This document shows positions 19,939 to 28,782 of a stretch of DNA of 28,782 nucleotides, in pieces. A model generated the notes under the pieces. It searched no databases and was not told the DNA's origin. It saw only the letters and a program-made list of their open reading frames with translations. The stretch comes from Chrysomallon squamiferum (Eukaryota > Mollusca > Gastropoda > Neomphalida > Peltospiridae): positions 107,613 through 136,394 of the forward strand of contig CM022675.1 of assembly GCA_012295275.1 (NCBI GenBank). Reading direction: 5' to 3'. Within the stretch, counting starts at the first letter, position 1, and each line of letters opens with the position of its first letter. The position numbers were made by a program, and so were the translations under genes.

Positions 19939-20200
19939 TTACTGGACAAGTTCGCTCTTTCTTCCAGATAATTTTGCATTAAGTTCTTTTAGCCACGTTA
20001 TTGTCTGTTCTCCATACCATGTGACATCCAGGTCTTTGTTTAAAGTAGAATAAATAATAAAGTCTTGTTTCTTGTGATTAAAAACATCGACATAATCGAA
20101 GTAATGAATTCCATTATAAAAAGTGTTTTTTTTTTTTTTCAAATTATTTAAAAAAATTATAAAAAATGTAACGATAATAAAGCATTGGTTTTCTCCTAGA
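19939..20200 (-). CDS. Possible terminal exon or remnant of an unrelated gene
   Basis: On the minus strand an open frame ends at 19939. Its last ~60 residues have normal protein composition in a region otherwise made of repeats: YNGIHYFDYVDVFNHKK, then FIIYSTLNKDLDVTWYGEQ and ITWLKELNAKLSG. A possible acceptor (TAG|G on the minus strand) lies near 20200, but the first ~25 residues after it are Lys/Asn/Phe low complexity around an A-run, so the true 5' edge is unclear. The family was not recognised. It could be a last exon with its polyadenylation signal near 19833, or a pseudogene fragment. Confidence 0.35.
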
Positions 20201-20234
20201 TACAATTTATTACTATGTATATGCATTAACAATA

Positions 20235-20573
20235 GCTGCTATAGCTTCTGCAACAACTACTGCTATTACTACTACTACTACTACTACAACTACAACTTAC
20301 ACTACTGTTGCTGCTGCGGCTACTACTTCCACTACTGCAACTAGTGCAACTACTACTGGTATTATTATTATTACTACTACTACTATCACCTTCACTATTA
20401 CTATTAATAAGATTATTATTATTATTATTACTACTACTACTACCACTACTAGCTCTACTACTACCACTATCACTATTACTATTAATATGATTATTATTAT
20501 TATTACTACCACTACTACTAGCACCACCACTACTACTACTACTACTACTATTACTATTACTATGATGATGATG

Positions 20574-20605
<32 letters not shown>

Positions 20606-20649
20606 TACTACTACTACTACTATCACCTTCACTATTACTATTAATAAGA

Positions 20650-20680
<31 letters not shown>

Positions 20681-20800
20681 TACTAGCACTACTACTACCA
20701 CTATCACTATTACTATTAATATGATTATTATTATTATTGTTATTGTTATTATTATTACTATTATTTATTATTATCATCATCATCATCATCATAATTATTA
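20235..20800. repeat. (TAC)n/(TTA)n trinucleotide array
   Basis: Mixed TAC, TTA, ACC and ATC triplets. Ser/Asn-rich frames on the minus strand and Thr/Ile-rich ones on the plus strand are repeat translations. Blocks such as CTATCACCTTCACTATTACT recur at about 20382 and 20620, so part of the array has been duplicated at ~240-bp spacing. Confidence 0.9.
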
Positions 20801-20889
20801 TACATTGATAGGACAGCAGAAACATTTTCATTGACTAGCAGAAGCAGTATTTTATTTGTTGCTTTCCATAAATAAATAATCGACCTTTG

Positions 20890-20913
20890 TTATGTGAGAG
20901 TGTGTGTGTGTGG

Positions 20914-20966
<53 letters not shown>

Positions 20967-21190
20967 CACATAAAAAATTGAACAAACGCAAGTGGAACGA
21001 AACATCGACCTCTCGCTGAAACGAATAATAACACGTATAAAGCCGTCTGGTTTTCTTAATTACTTTTCTATTTGTTTAAATTACTATAGAAGATCTGCAC
21101 GCACACACACACACACACAATCACACACACACGAATACACATACACACATATACACACACACGAATACACATACACACACAATAATTTAT
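20890..21190. repeat. (TG)n and (CA)n microsatellites upstream of gene C
   Basis: (TG)n at about 20897-20965 and (CA)n with CGAATACACATA units at 21100-21182. They are inverted relative to each other, ~140 bp apart, and could pair. Confidence 0.85.
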
Positions 21191-21290
21191 TCAGTTTTCT
21201 ATTGTGTCTTCAACTCTATTTTGCCGTAGGCTTTGTCATGCGCGAGTTTATCTAAAGCAAGTTTTATTTTTATGACACAGATACACTACA

Positions 21291-21411
21291 CTGCTTTATA
21301 ACTAAGTCAACACGAGAAGGAAAAACCTGTCATGACTCTAACAAGTGCGATCTTCTTCCTGGTCCAGCTTTTTTGTACACAGTAGTTATTTAACATCTCA
21401 AAGAATCCGCC
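21291..21411 (+). promoter_or_regulatory. Candidate core promoter and 5' UTR of gene C
   Basis: A TATA-like TTTATAA lies at 21295-21301, about 110 bases before the signal-peptide ATG, which is in good context (CCGCCATG, G at -3). No other promoter element was recognised. Assigned by position only. Confidence 0.3.
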
Positions 21412-21484
21412 ATGTTGTCTACAGTTGTCGCTATTTTTATTATTTTGTTCTTGTGTTTGTCACCTACCCAGTCAGAAATATTAA
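21412..21484 (+). CDS. Gene C: signal-peptide exon
   Basis: Too short to stand out as a frame. It reads MLSTVVAIFIILFLCL followed by SPTQSEIL, a typical secretory signal with an uncharged hydrophobic core and a polar cleavage region, and stops in phase 1 at a near-consensus donor TTAA|GTAAGT. Phase 1 fits the start of the gene B CTLD1 exon (7044), where A+AG gives Lys before SWSD. It is taken as exon 1 of gene C because the next two copies of downstream exons in this block fall in or after the gap. No equivalent was found for gene B. Confidence 0.75.
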
Positions 21485-21578
21485 GTAAGTAGATTTTATA
21501 TCTGTATGATCAAAAGTAGGAATAGATATAAATAAACTGACGTATTTTTAAGTTAATTATAATGTCTCATTATTAAGC

Positions 21579-21674
<96 letters not shown>

Positions 21675-21974
21675 GCTGAGTGTGTGTATTTGTCTTTCTA
21701 ATATTCCGGTCTCTGTCGCTGTTATTCTCTTTTTCTCCATTTCACACACATACAGCTTTGCCAGCACTCATTCACGCTCTGTGTATACACAAGCCAAACA
21801 CTACACTTGACCTTTGAAATGATGTCAGATACTAACACATTTTTATAGATAAATATATTTTCATTACTGCATTTTTTACTTGTCAGCGGTTACGGGTGAA
21901 AGGATATGAGGCCTTAAATGGTGTAATTTTATTATTATTATTATTATTGCTGTTATTATTATTATTATTATTAC

Positions 21975-22024
<50 letters not shown>

Positions 22025-22066
22025 TAATAGAGTACCGTAAACACACAGACACACACACGCATGCCG

Positions 22067-22097
<31 letters not shown>

Positions 22098-22214
22098 TTC
22101 TTTCTTTGAGTAGAAGAACAAGAACAACAAGAGCCAATACTGCCAGCGCTTTATTTTTAATTTTGTATTTCTTTGTTGTTTTTTTGTATTTATTTTTGTA
22201 TTTATTTATTTTTT

Positions 22215-22273
<59 letters not shown>

Positions 22274-23582
22274 GTTTATGGTGAAATTGTCATCGGTAGC
22301 GAGTACCGGGACCCAGTTTTCAAACATTCATCTGAGCGCTGCCATGGAAACCGTGTGTTTATGTTCGTACGACCGTGTCTGCGTGCGTGCGTGCGTGCGT
22401 AAGTATGTATGTATGTATGTATGTATGTATGTATGTATGTATGTATGTATTGTATTGTATTGTATTGTATGTATGTATGTATGTGTGTGTATGTATGTGT
22501 GTGTGTGTGCGTGCATGCGTCGGTTTGAAAAAGGTGTCTTCCAATATAAAACTGAATTCGCAGATCACGACGGCGCGATTATTAATGCATTTCAATTTCA
22601 GTGTTTACTTTTTATTTATTTTATTCATTTAGAAAATAAATAAATAAATAAATAAATAAACAAATAAACAAAAACAATAAATAGTAATAATAATAATAAT
22701 AATTAAAACAACAACAAGAACGAGTGGAGTGCCGCCGACCCGACCCGACCCTACCCGAGTGTAGCCGAACGGAGCTGAGCTGAGATCGGTTCCCATGGCA
22801 GCGGTGAGACGAACGTTAGAAAACTGGGTCTCGGTACTCGCTACCGATGTCAATTTCGCCTTAAAGACTGCACAAAAATAAAGAATAAAAACATTTAAAA
22901 AAATATAAAACATTATTGACAGTGACACAATTTACAGTCCATCACCACGAAAGACGAAAGGCTGTTCACAACAACAACAGCAACAACAACAACAATAGCA
23001 GCTGCATCAGCACCACAACCACCACCACTACTACCACTACCAACAACAGCAATAATGCTAATTTCATACAAAATTACTCCTGAACACAGGATAACTACGA
23101 AACCGTTCTATTACTATCATTACTACTAGTACTACTACTACTACTACTACTACTACCACTACTACTACTACTACAACTACTACTACAACTACTACTACAA
23201 CTACTACTACAGCTACTACTACTACTATTAATTTTTTTGTTTATTTATTTATTTATAAACATAAGTCTCTTTTTTTAATAATAAAAAATAAAAAATATTT
23301 GTTATTAATAATTAAATAATAATAATAATAATAATATTAATAATAATAAGACAACAATAATAACAAAAACAACAAAAAATATATATTAAATTGATAGTTC
23401 TCTTAACATGAAGACATATTATATTAGATCAAACATTAAGTGTACCTATACAGTTTTAGTAAAATATTAGAAAGAAAAATAAACTGAAATGTTCGCTTCT
23501 ATTTGACTTAAATATTTTGCCATTTTATTTCTATTTAACATAAAATGAACTAACTTTATCAAATTTACGAGTTTATGTGATG
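21485..23582 (+). other. Gene C intron 1 (repeat-filled)
   Basis: It contains (CT)n at 21585-21668, the block shared with 3571-3770, a ~190-bp insertion (21868-22056) with (TTA)n/(TAG)n flanked by GCAT, (CTTT)n, (GT)n, the inverted-repeat element, (CAA)n and (TAC)n at 23105-23230, and the segment homologous to 6623-6900. It runs into the assembly gap. Confidence 0.7.
22268..22872. repeat. Inverted-repeat element in gene C intron 1
   Basis: The left arm, 22268-22355, and the reverse complement of the right arm, about 22785-22872, agree over ~88 nt with about a dozen mismatches (shared cores CATCGGTAGCGAGTACCG, GACCCAGTTTTC and CGCTGCCATGG). The ~430-nt loop has a GTAT array, the conserved GACGGCGCGAT block and (AAT)n. 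Transcribed as intron, it would form a stem-loop. Compare the gene B copy at 3960-5465. Confidence 0.75.
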
Positions 23583-23782
23583 NNNNNNNNNNNNNNNNNN
23601 NNNNNNNNNNNNNNNNNNNNNNNNNNNNNNNNNNNNNNNNNNNNNNNNNNNNNNNNNNNNNNNNNNNNNNNNNNNNNNNNNNNNNNNNNNNNNNNNNNNN
23701 NNNNNNNNNNNNNNNNNNNNNNNNNNNNNNNNNNNNNNNNNNNNNNNNNNNNNNNNNNNNNNNNNNNNNNNNNNNNNNNNNN
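23583..23782. other. Assembly gap (200 N)
   Basis: Exactly 200 N. By alignment to the gene B block it replaces the segment from about 6905 to 8860, which in gene B holds the CTLD1 first-half exon and both WSC exons. The gap is probably of arbitrary length, and those exons of gene C are unsequenced, not proven absent. Confidence 0.9.
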
Positions 23783-24336
23783 TGTTGTAGCACCAGTGGT
23801 AGAAATACTAGCATTTGAAACATCATAAACAGTAGCAGTAATAGTGGAGGTAATGTTTATAATGGTTTTTAAACTATTAGTACTAGTAGTAATAATAGTA
23901 GCAATAAAGAGTAGCAGTAATAGTGGAGCTAATGTTTATAATGGTTTTTAATCTATAAGTACTAGTAGTAATAATAGTAGCAATAAAGAGTAGCAGTAAT
24001 AGTGGAGCTAATGTTTATAATGGTTTTTAATCTATAAGTACTAGTAGTAATAAACAGTAGTAGTAATAGTGGAGGTAATGTTTATAATAGTTTTTAAACT
24101 ATTAGTACTAGTAGTAATAATAGTAGCAATAAACGTAGTAGTCGTTGTTGTAGATGTGAATGTAACAAAAGGCGCCAAGGTAAGACTAGGTGTAGGTGGC
24201 ATTACTAGTGGTAGTAGCAATATAAATAGTTTTAGTTGTAGAAGAAGAAGAAGAAGGAGTAGTAGTTGTGGTAGTAGTAGTAGTAGTGGTAGTAGTAGTT
24301 GTAGAAGAAGAAGCACTAGTAATAGTAGCAGTAATA

Positions 24337-24367
<31 letters not shown>

Positions 24368-24422
24368 CAGAAGTAGTATCACACAGACACTGTTTTTATA
24401 TTAAAGAAATATTTTATTTCAG
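23783..24422 (+). repeat. Gene C intron with 79-bp tandem repeat and (TAG)n
   Basis: GTAGCAGTAATAGTGG begins units at 23832, 23911 and 23990 (79-bp period), with a shortened unit at 24057. TAG/GAA triplets follow. It ends in the acceptor TATTTCAG. Homologous to the end of 8489-9202. Confidence 0.8.
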
Positions 24423-24557
24423 ATCTGCCTGTTTCTGTAGATATAAAAAGCAGAACAAGTAAAAACAGCAACTGCGGCTTCGTCAAATATGAAAATAACA
24501 AAATCACCCTTCGATTTGAAAACTGTAATACACAGTGGACGTCAGCTGTTTGTCCAA
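24423..24557 (+). CDS. Gene C: CTLD1 second-half exon
   Basis: Copy of the gene B exon at 9203 with one extra codon: LPVSVDIKSRTSKN, NCGFVKYENN, FENCNTQW and TSAVCP. Phase 1 to phase 1, open, with the three Cys of a CTLD C-terminal half. Its N-terminal partner and the WSC exons should lie in the gap. Confidence 0.75.
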
Positions 24558-24586
24558 GTATGTTGTCTGTTTGTTTTTTTGTTTGT

Positions 24587-24641
<55 letters not shown>

Positions 24642-24882
24642 TTTGTTTATTTGTTTGCTTATTTTTTTGTTTGTTTCTGTTCTGACACTATATACGTTTG
24701 TGCATCAGTGATATGTTTGTTTATGTGAATTTGTGTTCGGTTAACAAATATTATTTTTGTTATTTCAAAATGCTAACATTGGTTCAGTTAAAAGAAAAAA
24801 AAGTAAGAAAAGAAAAAAGCAATGGAAAGAAGATTTGTTTAAAGCTAAAAGTAATTCCACTGACGTTTGTTCTACGTTTCAG
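24558..24882 (+). other. Gene C intron between CTLD1 and CTLD2
   Basis: Phase-1 intron with a long (TTTA)n at about 24583-24645, ending in CTACGTTTCAG as in gene B. Confidence 0.7.
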
Positions 24883-25110
24883 AAAACAGCTTTAAAACCG
24901 ACAGGAGACATATCTGCGGAAACACGATATGTATTGTTTTAAAACAGTTCTTACAATGGAATGAAGCAGAAGTAGAATGTGGAGGAAATTTGTCAAAACT
25001 GACAGACACAGCAGAGTCAGAACTGAAAAAACTGATCAACGATTATTACATTTGGTTGGAAAGTTATTGGATTGGACTGAAACGAAACATTGAATGGAGA
25101 TGGATTGATG
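24883..25110 (+). CDS. Gene C: CTLD2 first-half exon
   Basis: Open exon encoding HICGNTICIV, then QWNEAEVECGGNLSKL, and SYWIGLKRNIEWRWIDG. The N-terminal 20 residues differ strongly from gene B (an extra Cys is gained) while the core from WNEA on is nearly identical. That fits diversifying change at the start of the domain or conversion of the rest. Ends in phase 1 at GATG|GTAAGA. Confidence 0.85.
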
Positions 25111-25715
25111 GTAAGAAAACTCAGCTGTACAGACCTAAATACAAACATACATATATACGCACATACATACACAAATACGTCTTTCCAGGTCACTTTGTGG
25201 GCACTTTTTGGCAGTCGGTCATTTCAATGACAGACTTTTAACCGAAAGGACATTTGGACGAATAGACACTAACCGAATGGACAAATGGCCGAACTGGCAA
25301 ATAGTTTCTATGATGTAAAGCCAGAAGGATATTTTATTTTTCATTAAGATATACATAGTATGTAGTGAGGTAGGCATATTTCAGGGAAGTTGCTGAAAGC
25401 TAGAATTAATCTGTTTCTTCGCCACTTTAAACACAACGAGGTCTGCCATTTCAATTCAGCCAGTGTAACACAGCCCACAATCTTTAAACAGTTTTGAATA
25501 CATTGTTATACTGTAATTTAATATTACATTATTTCACAATTAATATCATTTGTTGTAAATGATGTGCAATAAAGAATTTTATTTATCATGTTATTATATT
25601 TGTAGTTTATTTCATAAACAAATCATGAATGATGACGGTAGATTAAAAATCATGACTTATTAATGACAATATTTTCAATTCTTTCTTTTTTTTTTCTTCT
25701 TTTTTTTTCTTAAAG
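25111..25715 (+). other. Gene C intron inside CTLD2 with a ~400-bp insertion
   Basis: Gene B's copy of this intron is 206 bp and this one is 605 bp. The extra segment, about 25185-25600, contains GGGCACTTTTTGGCAG, AACCGAAAGGACATTTGG and AACCGAATGGACAAATGG and ends near GTGCAATAAAGAATTTTATT. This is probably a transposon-derived insert of unknown class. Confidence 0.55.
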
Positions 25716-25844
25716 GAAGCCTTGTTACATTTCCTCCCAACAGTTATGGAACAAAAACTCATCAAAGTATTGCATGGTGGAGAAACTTCAATGACAACAT
25801 TTCCAAAAAGTCATCGATGAAATTTTCTGCTGTCTGTCAACTTT
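25716..25844 (+). CDS. Gene C: CTLD2 second-half exon
   Basis: Encodes SLVTFPPNSYGTKTHQ, IAWWRNFNDN and MKFSAVCQL, ending in phase 1 at CTTT|GTGAGT. Like gene B it keeps only the last Cys and lacks the inner disulfide pair. Confidence 0.8.
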
Positions 25845-26379
25845 GTGAGTATTGTGTGTGTGTGTGTGTGTGCTATAGTGTTGTTTTATTAAAAAGAAGA
25901 AACTTTAAAAACAGTACACAGACATACAGAATCACAGATACATGGTTAGATATATAAATACAGGCATAAAAACATGCATAATATACTAGACTCACACAAA
26001 CATACAAAATATATATATATATATATACGACAGACTCATACGAATGTAATATCAATTAATTTCTATAAATTAATGTTTTTTTTAACGTATAAAAATAATA
26101 TTTTTATTGGTATTTCTTATACATATTATTTTAAAAAAATTAAAGTTTAGTAAAAGTAGTATTTTAGTAAATGTAAAGTAGTAGTAGTAGTAGTAGTAGT
26201 AATTTTGAAACAACAGTCAGAAACGATACGCACATCCTGATCTTAAATTAAAAATAATTACAGTGGCATTTGATAAGAAATAAGATAATGTTGATAATGT
26301 AGATAATAATGATAAAGACGATATACCATTTCACTATAAAGATTTTCTGTTAAAAAAAACATGTAACTTTTATTAACAG
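25845..26379 (+). other. Gene C intron before the stalk exon
   Basis: Phase-1 intron with (GT)n, (TAG)n at about 26178-26202 and the A/T-rich block shared with gene B. Acceptor TATTAACAG. Confidence 0.7.
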
Positions 26380-26550
26380 ATAAAACAACTACAACATCGG
26401 TTCCAACGACCAAACTACTAAAACTTAACACGACGGTAAGAACGACAACGACAACAAAAGAAACAGTGGACTTCACAACAACAGTTTAACTTTACAACAA
26501 CGTTGTTTGAAAAGGAAAAAACAACGACAAGGACGAACCAGTCGAAGAAC
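26380..26550 (+). pseudogene. Gene C: degraded stalk exon
   Basis: Begins like gene B's stalk (KTTTTSVPTTKLLKLNTT) but has only one 72-bp unit. A 2-bp deletion in CACAG turns the frame into TAA at 26487-26489, and the sequence around gene B's donor (CACAGGTC) is deleted, so the normal 5' splice site is missing. A new near-perfect donor, ACG|GTAAGA, lies at 26436 in phase 0. Because the exon is symmetric (phase 1-1), skipping it would keep the frame from CTLD2 into the TM exon. Confidence 0.7.
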
Positions 26551-27192
26551 AATTTTTGATTACAATATTTGCTTTAATTTTTAAATTTTATTTTAATTTT
26601 GTTTATTTGTTTTTTCATAAATTTTTTTACTTTATTTTTACATTAATTGTTATTATTATTATTTTTTTTTACAATTTTATTTTTAAAATTTATTATATTT
26701 TATCTTATTTTATTAAAAGTAGTAGTAATAGTAGACAGTTCTGAAACAATCAGAAACGAAAGACAAATACATAAATTCGAAGAATAAATTTTCTGTCTTT
26801 TTTTGATTTTTTCTTTTATTTTAATATTTACTTACATTTTCTAATTTTTTTTTTATTTATTTTTTATTTCATTTTTTCCAAGAACAATTTGTTTTTTTAA
26901 ATATTTTCTTTATTTTCTTATTATTTCGTTTTTCTTTATCTTTTTTTTTTTTTTTATTTATTTATTTTATTTATTTAATTTTCTTTTTATTTTTTTTTTT
27001 TTTTTTTTATCAATGTTTTTCGTTTCTGGTGGCTTGTTTTCTTTTTAAAGAATGATCACAAATGCTCTGTTTCCTTAATTTTAAATTACGACTGTTGAAT
27101 TGTGGATAAATGATATTAAAAGTTTTGTAACAAGCTCAGAGGTTAGGTAAATATATAGATGGTAACAATATTTATAACTTGTTTATTTTTAG
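26551..27192 (+). other. T-rich intron sequence of gene C
   Basis: Strongly T-rich low-complexity DNA with small (TAG)n and a shared block (CGTTTCTGGTGGCTTG, ACTGTTGAATTGTGG) before the acceptor TTTATTTTTAG. No gene. Confidence 0.75.
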
Positions 27193-27268
27193 CTTTGATT
27201 GGCGGCAGTGTTGTTGCTGTTATTGTTGTTATGGTAACATCTATCTTGATTTTCATCTGGATGAAACG
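27193..27268 (+). CDS. Gene C: transmembrane exon
   Basis: Encodes LIGGSVVAVIVVMVTSILIF followed by IWMKR. Single helix with stop-transfer residues, one codon longer than gene B, ending in phase 2 at AAACG|GTAAAA. Confidence 0.85.
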
Positions 27269-27277
27269 GTAAAAAAT

Positions 27278-27316
<39 letters not shown>

Positions 27317-27544
27317 TTTTAATTTTATTTATTTTTTATTTTACTGTATATTTATTTATTTAAACGGTAAAAATCGTAGAAAACACGGATACTACTGAAA
27401 TGTATTAAAACATTTGAGGTGTTATGAAACAATAAATTCCTCTTTTTTTCTTTCTTTTTTAAAAATTATACCAAAATAAATAAATAAATAAATAATAAGT
27501 GTATCTATTATTATTTTCAATTTTCATTCTATATTATGTTACAG
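27269..27544 (+). other. Gene C intron between TM and tail exons
   Basis: Phase-2 intron with (TTTA)n at 27275-27345, ending in ATGTTACAG. Confidence 0.75.
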
Positions 27545-28328
27545 AACAAAACGTTTTTGTTTCGCAAAAAGAAAAAAACAGAACAGTTCATTTTCGTAAA
27601 GACTGTTAAAAAAACACAGCAGTCACATAAACAAAAGTTACAACACTGAAACTGCAGACTATGAATCTGAACAACCTGTTAAAACGGGAATTAACAAAAC
27701 CATGAACGAGAACCTGTCTAATGACGTAAAAAGTTACGTAAATTCTGACGTGACACGCGAAGCAGAAGATGACGACTATTACAGTAAAATTAACAAAGTT
27801 AAACGAGGAACGGTAACTCTACTTCAAACTGATAAACAGAGTTGTTCCCCTCTAACCACTGACAGCAGACAGAATATTTACGTGAATGTTAGTAATGATT
27901 CAGATTACGAAACAGCAGAAGCGATTCAAGAAAATCGTCATGTTACTGAAGATAAACATAATGGTGGCGATTTCGACAAAACAGACGGGAAAAGAATGAA
28001 GACAAACACACCGAAGATGCACATTAACATCGCTGATGATGGAGTTTACGATACGACAGACAGAAAAATACCGACAGCAACTTCATCGAATGTGTACCAT
28101 CATCTTGGTAAACAAAACGTCGACGACTACGACACAACAGAAGCCGTTGTTTCAAATTTCTGTGATTCCAGTTTATATAACCACACTGACGTAAATTCAT
28201 CTCAGTATTCATTAAAAGCAGACGACATCAACTGTGAGAACGTAGATGAAGAACTGAATTTCTCTCAAAATGATGGAAATGTTTATTTCGTCCTGGAAGA
28301 CGAAGATGTAGATGAAAATCCAGCTTAA
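27545..28328 (+). CDS. Gene C: cytoplasmic tail exon, long frame with early in-frame stop
   Basis: After the splice the frame reads TKRFCFAKRKKQNSSFS and meets TAA at 27597-27599, 18 codons in. The same frame is then open to 28326-28328. Compared with gene B, two extra A (in the runs at 27567 and 27572) and a ~14-bp deletion near 27624 surround an inserted piece. The long open part has the full motif set: YYSKI, IYVNV, SDYETA, GVYDTT, VYHHL, DDYDTTEAV, SLYNHT, SQYSLK and NVYFVL. As assembled the protein would have a tail of ~17 residues. If the A-runs or deletion are sequencing errors, this is the only copy whose long tail is in one frame. Confidence 0.65.
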
Positions 28329-28782
28329 AATTTATAAAATAATTGTTTGAATACTTGGAGTTCACAGTAATGTATAAAATGACATCGACCAATTCTCTTC
28401 ACTCTACTAATTCCACATCAAATAACAAAACAAATCAATAAAATATTTGATGCAGCTTGTTTTGAATTTAATAGTTGGTAAATGTATATCATCCCTATGC
28501 CATTCTCCTGCAAGAAATTATTACCTTTGTTTATCCTCAGAAAGTAATATCATTTGAGATATCATTTGTGGTGTTGATTAAGAAATATTTCAGTTTTATT
28601 TTATTCTAAAATTATATTTCAACTATTTTACCTGTTGATGTTATACTTTGTTCATTTATATACTATGTTAGACCTTCACACATTATTATGTTAATTTGTT
28701 TTTTTTTTTATATATTATTCCTATTATTTAGATGTTACTGAGAAATTATATTAAATTGTATGAAAACAATAAAATTTAAGAA
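28329..28782 (+). other. Gene C 3' UTR and polyadenylation signals
   Basis: Nearly the same as 12456-12900, with AATAAA at 28437-28442 and 28768-28773. The window ends here, at the same point where homology to the gene B 3' flank ends. Confidence 0.7.

Larger units (their letters stand above)
21675..28782 (+). repeat. Segmental duplication, copy 2 (gene C block)
   Basis: Counterpart of 3571-12900 in the same orientation. It is shorter because of the assembly gap, a shorter GTAT array, a shorter stalk and the absence of the 5910-6622 insert. It gains a ~400-bp insert near 25185-25600. Confidence 0.8.

Noticed and set aside
20226-20831. Ser/Asn-rich 201-codon minus-strand frame
   Set aside because: Entirely translated trinucleotide repeat.

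Overview
This is eukaryotic (metazoan) genomic DNA, not bacterial. It has multi-exon genes with GT-AG introns, C-type lectin-like (CTLD) and WSC domain exons, AATAAA signals, very abundant and long microsatellites, TTAGGG-type interstitial telomeric sequence and a 200-base assembly gap. The composition and the expanded lectin receptors fit a mollusc, most likely a cephalopod such as an octopus; that placement is inference only.

Layout. The window carries three tandem plus-strand paralogues of one type I membrane receptor, called A, B and C here. Gene A (1-1001) enters as the end of its transmembrane exon plus its cytoplasmic tail. Gene B (7044-12455) has nine recognisable exons: first half of CTLD1, two WSC exons, second half of CTLD1, both halves of CTLD2, a Thr-rich stalk of four 72-bp repeats, a transmembrane exon and a Tyr-rich tail. 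Gene C (21412-28328) has a clear signal-peptide exon, then an assembly gap where the CTLD1 first half and WSC exons should be, then the remaining exons. Genes B and C lie in a segmental duplication (about 3571-12900 and 21675-28782) that includes introns and 3' UTRs. Between them (12.9-21.4 kb) are satellites, microsatellites, a 30-bp minisatellite, degenerate telomeric repeats, transposon-like debris and one possible terminal exon of an unrelated minus-strand gene.

How it works together. The deduced receptor is signal peptide - CTLD1 (N half) - WSC - CTLD1 (C half) - CTLD2 - O-glycosylation-type stalk - one TM helix - long tail with YxxI/L/V and YxN motifs. This looks like an immunoreceptor-type surface lectin. 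The most unusual point is that the WSC cassette sits inside CTLD1, at the same phase-1 intron position that splits CTLD2, so it looks like exon shuffling into an existing intron. None of the copies is intact as assembled. B has a one-base frameshift in its first CTLD exon. C has a stop and lost donor in the stalk exon and a stop early in the tail. A and B end their tails about 72 codons before C's reading frame does. Whether these are real (pseudogenes, soluble or tail-less forms) or assembly errors needs RNA and long-read data.
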